From NCBI GenBank assembly GCA_965370555.1, contig CBDUVB010000001.1, forward strand, positions 62,001 to 126,000: a DNA stretch of 64,000 bases, read 5' to 3'. Positions 1 to 8,922 of the stretch are shown here, in pieces. Source of the stretch: JAJOKK01 sp965370555 (lineage in GTDB: Bacteria > Bipolaricaulota > Bipolaricaulia > UBA7950 > UBA9294). Both the position numbers and the translations under genes were made by a program. The number at the start of each line of letters is the position of its first letter. The first letter of the stretch is position 1. The notes under the pieces were generated by a model that saw only the letters and a list, made by a program, of their open reading frames with translations, searched no databases and was not told where the DNA came from.

Positions 1-91
1 GACCTGCGGTTCATCACGCAGTTCTAACCTTAATCCCTCTTTTCACCTCAGAGAGAATCCGGTAGAAGCGATACTCTCGCTCAGTGCAGTG

Positions 92-219
92 TAGGGTCAG
101 ACCTTCATTTTTCGGATTCTTTGGGGACTCCGTAGTAGGGCTATTGCACTCCAGCATCAACATGATCGCGAAGCGTTTTCACGAGACGATAAAATCCTAA
201 AAATGAAGGTCTGACCCTA
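92..219. repeat. Long-armed inverted repeat
   Basis: Two perfectly complementary 21-bp arms (92-112 and 199-219, core GGTCAGACCTTCATTTTT) are separated by 86 bp of unrecognised sequence. A degenerate copy of one arm lies at about 4661-4684. The arrangement resembles the paired palindromic units of REP/BIME or a small non-autonomous element, but no transposase is nearby. Apart from this repeat I see nothing in bases 1-316. Confidence 0.7.
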
Positions 220-316
220 AACCCTCATGCGCGCCTCTAGCGCCGAGGACTGACTGGAGATTAGGCAATTTGCCCGTTGCCATGTACGCGACTACAATGC
301 CAAGGAGGTCATCAGA

Positions 317-1501
317 TTGACAAAGAAACCTCATACTCTGCAAAATCGCGCGGCAACTGTCCCTCTTATCGCCTTGCTTCTTCTGGCCATTTTCTCCGCC
401 AGCGCGATCGCAACACCCAAGATCGCAAAGGGACCCTACATCATCTTCCCCGGGAACAACACCGAGATGATGGTCCTGTGGCAGGTAAATGAGACAACAA
501 CCTGTGCGTTCGATTGGGGGCTCGATCCCACGTGTACATCCGGCTCGCTGTTGACGAAGGAACGATCCCCGACCCACGAACACAGCGTCACTCTTGTTGA
601 TCTCATCCCCGGCGAACACTACTACTACAGCGTTACGATTCTAGAGGAAATCCACTCCGGAGATTTCTTCGCCGCTCCGCCAAAGGATGCAGCGTCCTTG
701 AAGTTCATGGTGTACGGAGACACGCGAACTTACATCAGCCATCACAACAAGGTTTGCGGTGCGATGCGGGCCACGCTTACCGAGAATCCAGAATACCAGA
801 CGCTCCTGGTGCACAGTGGTGACTGGGTCACCGCTGGTGCAACCGAAACCTGCTGGAAGGTGGAGTATTTCTCTCGCGGAGCATCCAACGCGGTTGCTCT
901 ACAGGCAAGCCTGCCCATCCAGGGGTGTACGGGGAATCACGAGCTCTACACTGACCCCCCTCCAAAATTGGGGATCGACACGCTGTACAGGAAGTACTGG
1001 CCCTATCCGTACGTTGATGAACGCTATTGGTCTTTCGACTACGGACCGGCTCACTTCGTCGTCCTCGATCAATATGCGAACTACAGCCGGTTCGGAGAGC
1101 TTGATCAATCGCAACTCGCGTGGCTGGAAGATGACTTGGGTGCAAACTCGAAGGACTGGACCTTCATCATTCTGCATGAACCGGGCTACTCGGCAGCAGG
1201 CGGCAACGCGAATGTTCGTCTCCATCTACAGCCGCTCTGTGAAGAATATGGGGTCGATATTGTGTTCGCTGGGCATTACCACTGCTACGCCCGTGCCATT
1301 AAGAACGGTGTCCTACACATCACAACCGGTGGAGGTGGTGCCCCGTTGGGAGTCCTGATGCCCGGTCCGCCGAGTTTGGTTGTCTCCGCCCGAGCTCTGC
1401 ACTTCTGCAAGATCGAAATCGATGGTCCCACACTAACACTCACAGTCGTGACACCCGATGGCGACGTGCTCGACGGATATACAATCGAACATGATGAGTA
1501 G
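317..1501 (+). CDS. Exported calcineurin-like metallophosphoesterase (purple acid phosphatase type)
   Basis: This gene probably encodes a secreted phosphoesterase of 394 residues. A TTG start is preceded at ideal spacing by AAGGAGGT. Residues 1-32 form a signal peptide (basic start, hydrophobic LIALLLLAIFSASA). An N-terminal fibronectin-like domain follows, as in purple acid phosphatases. The metallophosphoesterase core shows the ordered metal-ligand blocks GDTRT, HSGDW, GNHE, ILHEPGY and GHYH, so all five signature blocks are present. It lies 50 bp upstream of a gamma-glutamyltransferase gene and could be cotranscribed with it. The substrate cannot be told; a phosphate-scavenging or nucleotidase role is inference. 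Confidence 0.85.
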   Translation: MTKKPHTLQNRAATVPLIALLLLAIFSASAIATPKIAKGPYIIFPGNNTEMMVLWQVNETTTCAFDWGLDPTCTSGSLLTKERSPTHEHSVTLVDLIPGEHYYYSVTILEEIHSGDFFAAPPKDAASLKFMVYGDTRTYISHHNKVCGAMRATLTENPEYQTLLVHSGDWVTAGATETCWKVEYFSRGASNAVALQASLPIQGCTGNHELYTDPPPKLGIDTLYRKYWPYPYVDERYWSFDYGPAHFVVLDQYANYSRFGELDQSQLAWLEDDLGANSKDWTFIILHEPGYSAAGGNANVRLHLQPLCEEYGVDIVFAGHYHCYARAIKNGVLHITTGGGGAPLGVLMPGPPSLVVSARALHFCKIEIDGPTLTLTVVTPDGDVLDGYTIEHDE

Positions 1502-1551
1502 GCATACGCAAGCCAACCATCACTGAACATTCATGAGGAGTGTGAATCCCT

Positions 1552-3249
1552 ATGTTTAGGCATCTCTGCAAACTGCGTATCGTTATCTTCCTCGCCTCGG
1601 TCGGCGTATTAATGGTGTTTCTTGGGACAACGGGTCTCTGCGATCAAGTCGCGGTCGGCACTGAAGGAATGGTCGCCTCGGCACACGAGCTTGCTTCCGC
1701 AGCCGGGGCGGAGATCCTGGCGGCGGGCGGGAATGCCATTGACGCTGCTGTCGCAACGGCGTTCGCCATCACGGTTGTCGAGCCGGATGAATCGAGCTTG
1801 GGCGGTGAGGGATACATGGTATTGAGCTTAGCTGACGGGCGTGATGTGGCGATCGACTGCCGCTCCTGGGCGCCCGGACACGTGACCCTCGATACCAACG
1901 TTCGTGCGAAGCCGTATTACGGCCCAACAGCCACCTGTATTCCGGGACTAGTAGCCGGTCTCACACTTGCCCTCAACGAGTACGGCACGATGACTCTGGA
2001 GGAAGTCATGGCTCCGGCAATTCGCATTGCGCACGAAGGATTTCCGCTTGACGACGTGCTTTTCACCGCATTATCCACCGTTTATGATGCGTTGGTGGAT
2101 GATCCTGTAGTCGGCCCGATCTATTTCCCGGACGGAGTCATTCCTGAGCCGGGCTCGCTGATGGTGAACGAGGATTTGGCGCATGCATTGGAGTTGATCG
2201 CTGAGCAAGGGGTACATGCGTTTTACCACGGCAAGATCGCCGATGCGATTGTCGCGGCAATGGACGGTTGGATTACCCATTCCGATTTGCAGCGTTATCA
2301 GGCGGTGGAACGTGAGCCGATCACAAACTACTACCGCGGATATGAGATCATCGGCGCCCCTCCGATCGTTGCTGGCATTGTCGTCGCCGAGACGCTCAAT
2401 ATCCTGGAGAACTTCGATCTTTCAGCGTACGGCGGCTGGGATGACCCGGTGGCGATCCACTTGATTTCTCAAGCTCTGCTCCTCTCCTCAGCCGATCGTA
2501 TCCGCTACATTGGGGATCCGGATTTCTACGATATTCCGATTGAAGGACTGCTGTTGGAGGAGTACGCTCGATCACGTGCCGCGCTGATCGATCCGGAGCA
2601 AGCGATCAAACCGACCCAGGATGCACCGGTCGGGGATCCCAATACACCCGTTTCCGTCGATGCGGACAACTCGACAACGCATATCAGTGTGTTGGACAAA
2701 GACGGAAACGCAGTCAGCATCACTCAGACGATCTCGAGCATGTGGGGATCGAGAGACATGATTCCCGGCTATGGCTTCTTCATGAACAACGAACTCCACA
2801 ACTTCAACAACTACGATCCTGACTACCCGGACGATGTAAACGTCGTTGGTCCCTACAAGCGACCTCGGACGGTTCTCGCTCCGACGGTCGTGCGGGACTC
2901 ACGCGGTGAAGTCTTTCTTGTCGTGGGGACACCTGGTGGAGGACGCATCCCATCCACCGTTACTGAGACGATCATCAATGTCATCGATTTCGGAATGAGC
3001 CTCGAAGAAGCGGTGAGAGCACCCAAGTTCTGTAGCCGAGTCGTCTATCCGCAGCTACAGATGGAGGCTGGGTACTCTAAGGACACGATCGCCGCTCTGA
3101 AGGCATTGGGACACACGGTTGTGACGCTCAAGGCGCGTGGTTCGCTCGTCGGTTACTTCGGCGGAATCAATGCCATCATCCAGTACGAGGATGGCACGAT
3201 GGTTGGCGTCGGGTCGTTCCGCCGTGCGGGCGGTGCAGCTGGTCCGTAG
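1552..3249 (+). CDS. ggt: Gamma-glutamyltransferase / glutathione hydrolase
   Basis: A 565-residue precursor of the Ntn-hydrolase gamma-glutamyltranspeptidase family, which cleaves gamma-glutamyl bonds of glutathione and related peptides outside the cytoplasm. Residues 1-32 are a signal peptide. The family start block (SAHELASAAGAEILAAGGNA) is intact. The autoprocessing site is clear: DNSTTH, where Thr375 would become the N-terminal nucleophile of the small subunit, followed by DKDGNAVS. The oxyanion-type GTPGGGR block is near the C-terminus. Length matches the family. The ATG has GAGGAG about 11 nt upstream, a slightly long spacing. It lies 50 bp behind the exported phosphoesterase, suggesting a small extracellular scavenging operon. 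Confidence 0.93.
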   Translation: MFRHLCKLRIVIFLASVGVLMVFLGTTGLCDQVAVGTEGMVASAHELASAAGAEILAAGGNAIDAAVATAFAITVVEPDESSLGGEGYMVLSLADGRDVAIDCRSWAPGHVTLDTNVRAKPYYGPTATCIPGLVAGLTLALNEYGTMTLEEVMAPAIRIAHEGFPLDDVLFTALSTVYDALVDDPVVGPIYFPDGVIPEPGSLMVNEDLAHALELIAEQGVHAFYHGKIADAIVAAMDGWITHSDLQRYQAVEREPITNYYRGYEIIGAPPIVAGIVVAETLNILENFDLSAYGGWDDPVAIHLISQALLLSSADRIRYIGDPDFYDIPIEGLLLEEYARSRAALIDPEQAIKPTQDAPVGDPNTPVSVDADNSTTHISVLDKDGNAVSITQTISSMWGSRDMIPGYGFFMNNELHNFNNYDPDYPDDVNVVGPYKRPRTVLAPTVVRDSRGEVFLVVGTPGGGRIPSTVTETIINVIDFGMSLEEAVRAPKFCSRVVYPQLQMEAGYSKDTIAALKALGHTVVTLKARGSLVGYFGGINAIIQYEDGTMVGVGSFRRAGGAAGP

Positions 3250-3414
3250 AGACGATTGGTCGTTTTCTTGAAACCGGCCTGGAACCGCTGCCAGGATTCG
3301 ATTGGCCTCGCAACGAGAGATGCAAGAAAGATGGGGTCTTGGAAAGCGCCGTCAAAAAACAGAGGCGCACAGTTGGTAGAAGTCCAATGCGGGGAAGGAT
3401 TAGCACCCTGACCC

Positions 3415-3461
3415 CTCGGGGGGTGTAGTAAGTCCCTCTTCGGCTACTACCACCCCCCGAG
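3415..3461. repeat. 16-bp-stem hairpin downstream of ggt
   Basis: CTCGGGGGGTG (3415-3425) pairs perfectly with CACCCCCCGAG (3451-3461). The stem continues with TAGTA/TACTA after one bulged C, closing a 14-nt loop. No T-tract follows on either strand, so it is not a canonical rho-independent terminator. It could stabilise the 3' end of the ggt transcript or be a dispersed palindromic element. Confidence 0.6.
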
Positions 3462-3825
3462 CCCATGCGCCGGGGGCCTTATGGGTGAAGCGTTGACAGG
3501 AGCAAATGCGAGCCTTGTCTGCCATACCGGCACAGGCAGGTGATTGCAATCCCTTTCAGGTTGACATGGTTTGCTTGCCTTCTCCCAACTTAGCACGAAT
3601 CGGCGACCAAAGTGTCGCAGGATCTCCACCGCAAGTTCCACCGAAAAGGGAGGCTGTGCTGTTCCACCATGAATCTCATCGTGAAACGAGCCACTGAGGT
3701 GCAGAAAGACCAAGAATGATGAGCTGGCACTTTTGTTGGTCAGTGCAACAGGAAGGAGCAACGGCTTATCCGGGGATGTTTCTCATCGAGAAACTTTGCA
3801 GTAAGGAAGAGATTTGCGGAAAAGA

Positions 3826-3858
3826 CAAGTGGACCCTGATCTTTCCAGGGTCCACTTG
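3826..3858. repeat. Perfect 13-bp palindrome
   Basis: CAAGTGGACCCTG and CAGGGTCCACTTG flank a 7-nt loop (ATCTTTC). It lies 40 bp past the 3' end of the minus-strand gene that stops at 3898. It may act as a factor-independent hairpin terminator without a strong T-run, or be a REP-like unit. Confidence 0.55.
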
Positions 3859-3897
3859 CTGGAGCCAGGAGGTGTTGCGTAAGGAGGTAGTGCAATA

Positions 3898-4458
3898 TCA
3901 ATTTTTCTTGTCTTTTCCTTTGTCCCTTCCGTTCCCCTTCTCTTCCTCTTCCGGTGAGTTGCTGTTTTGCTCCTTATATCCACTATCCATCAGTGCTTTG
4001 TCAAGTGCGTTGGCGGCCCTAGAAGAATCGACTTGTGACTGCAACAAGCCGTCGATAACCCCCAGATCTTGCGTATCGAGCGCCCTGGAAAGGGCGTTCA
4101 TCACCGTGGAGAGGTCAGACTCACCAGAGAGAAGTACAGCAAACGCAGTTTCCAGAGCCGCCACAACAAAGTCCGCCTCCGCGAGGGAGACGCTTCCTAT
4201 CTCAGCCAATGAAAGAACAGCAAGCAGATCACCCGGAGAGAAGCTGCCGCTATCATCAACATCTAACAGAGACGCGGATAACGTCTCTTTCTGTGCATCT
4301 GTCAGTGTGTCAACATTGGTGATGACCGTTATGAGGTCCTCTACGGTGAGCAAACCGGATTGTGCATCCTGACCCAATGCGGCACGCGGTAGAACAAGAA
4401 GAAAAACAAGGACGAAACAATAGGCTACTATCCTTACTTTCGGTGGTCCGGCGACCAT
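3898..4458 (-). CDS. Exported protein with a single EF-hand/dockerin-like loop
   Basis: A 186-residue protein with no recognised family. Residues 1-29 form a signal peptide ending ALG-QD. Around residues 66-79 the sequence DVDDSGSFSPGDLL fits a calcium-binding EF-hand loop of the type used in dockerin modules, but only one copy is present, where dockerins have two. The C-terminal 25 residues are very rich in Glu, Lys, Gly and Asn. The start has AAAGGAGA at good spacing. Function unknown; a small calcium-stabilised envelope or secreted protein is the most that can be inferred. Confidence 0.65.
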   Translation of the reverse strand: MVAGPPKVRIVAYCFVLVFLLVLPRAALGQDAQSGLLTVEDLITVITNVDTLTDAQKETLSASLLDVDDSGSFSPGDLLAVLSLAEIGSVSLAEADFVVAALETAFAVLLSGESDLSTVMNALSRALDTQDLGVIDGLLQSQVDSSRAANALDKALMDSGYKEQNSNSPEEEEKGNGRDKGKDKKN

Positions 4459-4979
4459 AGGAACTCTCCTTTAGGCCCGTAACTTTGCGTCCCTAGCTTT
4501 CGCTTAGGTTTGCCGTTATCGAGTATTGGATTAACAATAGCATAAACTGGTTCACAATGCAAGAGGTGGGCAAGCTCCTGCCCAGTGGGAAATCGAGAGA
4601 AACGTCCTTCCTCGGCTCCTCTCTTTTGTAGCATCGCAACCTGCCATGCCGAGGCATGAGGTCACACCTTCATTCTTGGTCTTTGTCCGACCGTTGAAGG
4701 CGAATACGCCCTGTCAGAGGCCATGCCCTACTAAGGATCATCGGACTTACCATGGACTTCGGTCTCCTACGCTTTTTCCGGCATATCAATAGAAAGGTCA
4801 ATCAATTTCAGCTGGAGCAGTTTCTTCGCCCGGGCGTAGATATCCTTTGTATCGCCCTCTCTCCGACTTATTCCTGGTTTCTGCTGTTCTTCGCGGCTCT
4901 GCGCCTTTGCGAGAGGAATGCGTTTCCCTGTCTGGCTATTCAGGCAGGCCAGATAGCGAAAAAAACCATTATCTTATCG
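4459..4979. other. Intergenic region, no supported gene
   Basis: About 520 bp between the small exported protein and fabF. It holds a degenerate copy (4661-4684) of the repeat arm seen at 92-112, and a TCTGGC/GCCAGA hairpin at about 4934-4956. I see no convincing coding frame. Confidence 0.5.
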
Positions 4980-6218
4980 TTATTCGGGTTTCTTGAAGAG
5001 AAGCGCGGCGTTCTGTCCGCCGAAGCCAAACGAGTTTGAGAGCGCGATATCGATCGATTTATCGCTCGATCGGGGTGTGTAATCGAGATCACATTCGGGG
5101 TCGGGGGTCTCGTAATTCAGGGTAGCGGGGATGAATCCGTGTTCCATCGACAGGAGGGTGGCGATCGCTTCCACGCTCCCGGCAGCGCCGAGGAGGTGCC
5201 CCGTCTGCGACTTGGTCGAGCTGATCTTCACCGTCTGAGCAGCGTCTCCAAGAGCGGTCTTGATCGCTTCTGTCTCGGCTCTATCATTCAACAGGGTCGA
5301 GGTCCCATGGGCGTTGATGTAGTCGATCTCGGCTGGCAGGATGCCGGCACGGTCGATCGCTGTTTTCATAGCTTGTACAGCTCCCGCTCCGTTCTCGGCC
5401 GGGGCGGTGATGTGTTCCGCGTCGGCGCTCATTCCGAAACCGACGATCTCCGCATAGATGTGTGCTCCCCTTGCTAGAGCGCGCTCGCGTTCCTCCAGGA
5501 TGAGGAACCCGGCCCCTTCCCCCATCACAAAGCCGTCCCTGTCCCGGTCAAATGGGCGCGACGCACGCTGTGGCTCATCGTTCCTCTTGGATATCGCGCC
5601 GATCTGGACGAATCCAGCATAGGCGATCCGCACGAGGACTGCCTCCGATCCGCCGGCCACTATGCGATCGACCAACCCGGAGCGGATCATCTCCCCAGCG
5701 ATTCCTATGGCATGAGCGGAACTGGCACATGCGGAGACCACACCGAAGTTTGGACCACGTAGGCCGTATTCGATGGCGATCTGGCCGGCGATGGCATTGG
5801 GCATCAATCTGGGGATGAAGAACGGGCTCACACGCCGCGGTCCGTGCTCAGTGAGAGCGGCGTAGTTCGTCTCCATCGTCTCGAGACCGCCGATCCCAGT
5901 CCCGGCGACTACTCCTGTCCGTTCCGTGTCGATCTTCTCTGCATCCAGGTTCGCATCATCGAGGGCGAGCTTCGTCGCCACGAGGGCGAACTGTGCCGCC
6001 CGATCGAGCCGCCGTGCTCGACGGCGATCCATATGGTCGAGCGGGTCGAAATCGCCCACCGGGGCGCCGATCTTGACCTCGATCCCGGAGAGGTCGAGCC
6101 GGTTATCCACGCGGCAAACCCCGCTCTTCCCAGTACGCAAAGCCTCCCAGAACGCTCTCTTTCCCATACCGATTGGGGTAAGTGGACCGAGCCCGGTCAC
6201 GACAACCCGGTTAGGCAT
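4980..6218 (-). CDS. fabF: Beta-ketoacyl-ACP synthase II
   Basis: KAS II elongates acyl-ACP with malonyl-ACP in type II fatty acid synthesis. The 412-residue length matches FabF. The thiolase-fold catalytic triad is complete: Cys164 in VSACASS, His304 in NAHGTST and His341 in SQTGHLLGAAG. The start overlaps the last 8 bp of atpC, so translation is probably coupled. No other fab gene is in the window; acpS lies 13 kb away. It is the last gene of the minus-strand run from hutH. Confidence 0.96.
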   Translation of the reverse strand: MPNRVVVTGLGPLTPIGMGKRAFWEALRTGKSGVCRVDNRLDLSGIEVKIGAPVGDFDPLDHMDRRRARRLDRAAQFALVATKLALDDANLDAEKIDTERTGVVAGTGIGGLETMETNYAALTEHGPRRVSPFFIPRLMPNAIAGQIAIEYGLRGPNFGVVSACASSAHAIGIAGEMIRSGLVDRIVAGGSEAVLVRIAYAGFVQIGAISKRNDEPQRASRPFDRDRDGFVMGEGAGFLILEERERALARGAHIYAEIVGFGMSADAEHITAPAENGAGAVQAMKTAIDRAGILPAEIDYINAHGTSTLLNDRAETEAIKTALGDAAQTVKISSTKSQTGHLLGAAGSVEAIATLLSMEHGFIPATLNYETPDPECDLDYTPRSSDKSIDIALSNSFGFGGQNAALLFKKPE

Positions 6219-6597
6219 GATCTTTCACCATCCGTTCCTCGACCCGCAGCAGAGCAAGCTCGCGCTGCAGGAGGTCCTTCTCCTCCGCTTCTGCAAGCTC
6301 TTGCTCGATCTCGACGCGACGCGCTTTCACCGCAGCAAGGTCGATCTCTTCGACGGCGATCGCCTCCTGCGCAAGGATCATCACCCCGTCTGCACTGACG
6401 CGAAGGACTCCCGAATCAACGGCAAAGACGCGCTCCCCATCGTCCGTCTTGATCCGCAAGGGTGCTGTATCGAGCGCAGCGAGGAGCGGTGCGTGACCGG
6501 TCATCACGGCGAATTCGCCTTCCATGCTATGTGCTGCTACCAACGTCGCCTCCCCATCAAAGAGAGTTCGTTCCGGTGATCGTAATTGGCAGTGCAT
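6211..6597 (-). CDS. atpC: F1-type ATP synthase epsilon subunit, outside an atp cluster
   Basis: A 128-residue protein with the epsilon N-terminal beta-sandwich: FDGEATLV, then GEFAVMTGHAPLLAAL. A helical charged C-terminal half follows (KARRVEIEQELAEAEEKD). Epsilon couples and inhibits the F1 motor. A strong GAGGAGGA ribosome site precedes the ATG. It sits alone between recO and fabF, with no other ATP synthase gene in the window, and overlaps fabF by 8 bp. Either the atp operon is split in this genome or this is a second copy. Confidence 0.88.
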   Translation of the reverse strand: MHCQLRSPERTLFDGEATLVAAHSMEGEFAVMTGHAPLLAALDTAPLRIKTDDGERVFAVDSGVLRVSADGVMILAQEAIAVEEIDLAAVKARRVEIEQELAEAEEKDLLQRELALLRVEERMVKDHA

Positions 6598-6646
6598 ACA
6601 TTCCTCCTCGTCGAATGAAGACTATAGGCAAAAGCCCGCTCGAAGT

Positions 6647-7348
6647 TCAAGGACCGGACGCGAGGTGGTCGGTGTAAGAGGCAATCAGGTCGTGTGATAA
6701 CTCGATCTCGTCCGTGGTAAGGCGGACGACTCCCGCCCGTTCGAGGGGCCGGGAGGAGAGGGTGTGAAGCGAGAGGGCCAGTCCGCGTGTGATGGCGATT
6801 CCGTCCCCGTGGCTGCATGTGGAGCAGAGGAGCCCTCCCTGCGCAGGGACAAAGAAGAAAGTCCCGGAACTCTCCCCGCAACGGGCACAAGCCTGCAAAT
6901 GGGGGCGATGCCCCAGGAAGGAGAGGAGCTTTAACCACGTGGCGAGAGAGAGCTGCTCTGTGGAAACCTCACTCTCCTCCAACAAGGTGAGAAACCGATG
7001 AAAGAGAGTGTAAGTACGATCTTCTCGCTGGTGAAGCGGAAGGAGGCGATCGAGGGTTCGCCCGATAGCGAGGGCGGCAGAGATACTCTTGAGATCGCTC
7101 TTCAGTCGCCGAAAACCATCGAGGAGCGCCCCTTGGCTGACGAGGTCGAGGCGCGACTTCTCGTAGAAGACGACCTCTACCCGGTTTAATAGATCGAATA
7201 CTCCTCCCAAGCGGGAGTCGAATCGCCGCGCCCGCTTGGCGATCGCCGTTCGCTTTCCCCAGCGCTCGGTGAACAGGGTAACAATCAGGTCCGATTCCGC
7301 GTAGTCGCGGGTCCGCAGGACAAACCCGGTCCCCTGCAAAAGGCCCAA
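6647..7348 (-). CDS. recO: DNA repair protein RecO
   Basis: RecO mediates RecA loading and strand annealing in RecFOR recombination repair. The 233-residue length and the OB-fold N-terminus (GFVLRTRDYAESDLIVTLFTE) are typical. A zinc-finger-like CARCG...CSTC cluster sits near residues 150-175. The start appears to be TTG, one base after the deoC stop codon, consistent with coupled translation in a dense operon. Confidence 0.92.
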   Translation of the reverse strand: MGLLQGTGFVLRTRDYAESDLIVTLFTERWGKRTAIAKRARRFDSRLGGVFDLLNRVEVVFYEKSRLDLVSQGALLDGFRRLKSDLKSISAALAIGRTLDRLLPLHQREDRTYTLFHRFLTLLEESEVSTEQLSLATWLKLLSFLGHRPHLQACARCGESSGTFFFVPAQGGLLCSTCSHGDGIAITRGLALSLHTLSSRPLERAGVVRLTTDEIELSHDLIASYTDHLASGP

Positions 7349-7349
7349 T

Positions 7350-8021
7350 CTACTCGGGGGCTCCGTCGAGGATCACACGGCTGCGGCTCGCTCCGAGGCG
7401 CGTTGCCCCGGCTTCGATCAGGGCGAGGGCCGTCTCGTAGTCGTGGATTCCACCGGCCGCCTTCACCCCCATAGCCGTCCCCACTGCCTGGCGCAGGAGG
7501 GAGACATCCGCGACGGTCGCTCCCCCAGGGCCGAACCCTGTTGAGGTCTTGACGAAATCCGCCCCGCCTGCCTTTGTCAGGATGGCTCCGGCACGCTTCT
7601 CCTCGTCCTCCAGGAGCGCGGTCTCCAGGATAACCTTCACCAAGACAGGGTGGGGAGCCTTCTCGGCAACGGCACAGACCCCACGAATGTCGTCGAGAAC
7701 CGTTTCGTAGTTGCCTTCTTTCAGTGCGGCGACGTTTATCACCATGTCGAGCTCTTCCGCCCCGACCGCGACCGCTTTCTGCGCCTCGAACGCCTTTACC
7801 TCGCCAGTCGTCATCCCGTGCGGAAAACCGATCACGACGCAGACCTTGACAGTGGTCCCTTCGAGGAGATCCTTCGCCAGGGCGGCGTGACACGGGTTGA
7901 CGCAGACCGAGGCAAAAGCGTATTTCTTCGCCTCTTGACAGAGTTTCTCCACCCCGGCGGTAGACGCGGTCGGGCCGAGGAGTGTGTGGTCGATCATCTT
8001 TGCAAGTTCAGCTTTTCGCAT
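7350..8021 (-). CDS. deoC: Deoxyribose-phosphate aldolase
   Basis: DeoC cleaves 2-deoxyribose-5-phosphate to acetaldehyde and glyceraldehyde-3-phosphate in deoxynucleoside catabolism. The ATG at 8021 is chosen because GGAGGA lies 4 nt upstream and it gives a 16-bp gap to the preceding gene; the frame stays open to 8114. Family residues are present: the Asp of DMVINVAALK, the Schiff-base Lys in FVKTSTGF and the second Lys in GVKAAGGIH. Length (about 223 residues) is standard. Confidence 0.95.
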   Translation of the reverse strand: MRKAELAKMIDHTLLGPTASTAGVEKLCQEAKKYAFASVCVNPCHAALAKDLLEGTTVKVCVVIGFPHGMTTGEVKAFEAQKAVAVGAEELDMVINVAALKEGNYETVLDDIRGVCAVAEKAPHPVLVKVILETALLEDEEKRAGAILTKAGGADFVKTSTGFGPGGATVADVSLLRQAVGTAMGVKAAGGIHDYETALALIEAGATRLGASRSRVILDGAPE

Positions 8022-8037
8022 TATTCCTCCCCTTCGA

Positions 8038-8922
8038 TCAGTTGCTGCGTTCAAGGATCGTCTTCCTGTCCGCGCGCTCCAATAAGTGGAAGCTGCGGCC
8101 GGCCTCGTGGACAAACCCGGTCATTGTATACCCATTTGTGAGGAGCCGCTCAAACAGGTCGCGCGTCTTCAATCGCCAATCCCGCGCTAGGTCAAGGTCT
8201 TCGTCGCACAGCCGGTCGAGATCGGCTGGGATCTCGACGAGGATGACCTTTCCCTTTGGTGCTTCTTCGTAGCCTGCGAGTCGGCGGATCCCGTTCTTCA
8301 CGAGCCGGGTCTTCGTGATCACTTCCATCTTATCGAGCCCGAGGTGAAAGTGATGCGGGAGTCGCCTGCGGTTAATGACTCCGCTCACGCGTGGGGAATC
8401 AAGCCACCATTCGACGATCAAGCGATCTGATGCGAGGCCATGCATGGCGAGGCTACGAGTAGCGAGGCCACGGTGGTCAGGGGCAGTCGCTTCGCCGTAC
8501 ATGTTCCGTTTGTAGGAGACCGCGATCGCCGCGAGCTTGTTGAACGCAAGGTGAGGAAGCTTGCTCTCCAACGGGTCGATCGCCCACGTGACGAGCGCAA
8601 TCCCTTCCCTCTTTCCCTCCATCCGTTCCCGCAACCGCAGGTGATGGCCGATTCCCTGATTTTGCAGTTCCTTCCTGACGCCATGGAAGAGGGTGAACCA
8701 GGACCTACACCCTTGGCTCTCTCCGACAAGGTCGATCAGCGCTCCGGCGAGAGTGTAACCTTCGGCCTCGTTCTCCCGCGCTCCGATGATCAGCCCCCCG
8801 CTTCGCTCGATGTCGATCATGATGGAGGTGGGGATTCGCACGGTCCCGGTGATCTCCTGCTGGATCGCTGCACAGGTGGAGAACGCATGCGGATCTTGCA
8901 GCCGCTCAGTAATCATAGTCAT
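8038..8922 (-). CDS. GNAT-superfamily protein (COG3375-like)
   Basis: A 294-residue protein resembling the large, poorly characterised GNAT-fold family known mainly from genome annotation. An N-terminal acetyltransferase-like half contains the acetyl-CoA loop type sequence KELQNQGIGHHLRLRER. It is followed by family-typical WAIDPLESKLPHLAFNKL and AVSYKRNMYGE. The C-terminal half (HFHLGLDKMEVITKTRLVK and beyond) is specific to this family. It overlaps the GGDEF gene by 17 bp. The substrate is unknown. Confidence 0.75.
   Translation of the reverse strand: MTMITERLQDPHAFSTCAAIQQEITGTVRIPTSIMIDIERSGGLIIGARENEAEGYTLAGALIDLVGESQGCRSWFTLFHGVRKELQNQGIGHHLRLRERMEGKREGIALVTWAIDPLESKLPHLAFNKLAAIAVSYKRNMYGEATAPDHRGLATRSLAMHGLASDRLIVEWWLDSPRVSGVINRRRLPHHFHLGLDKMEVITKTRLVKNGIRRLAGYEEAPKGKVILVEIPADLDRLCDEDLDLARDWRLKTRDLFERLLTNGYTMTGFVHEAGRSFHLLERADRKTILERSN

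Larger units (their letters stand above)
3250..3897. other. Intergenic region, no supported gene
   Basis: About 650 bp between convergent genes. Short open frames exist but none has a recognisable domain, a good ribosome site or neighbour-like codon use. The region contains two strong palindromes, listed separately (3415-3461 and 3826-3858). A CCCAT/ATGGG pair around 3463-3485 follows the first one. Confidence 0.6.

Noticed and set aside
4752..5039. 95-residue plus-strand frame before fabF
   Set aside because: No ribosome site, no recognised domain, and it overlaps the end of fabF on the opposite strand.
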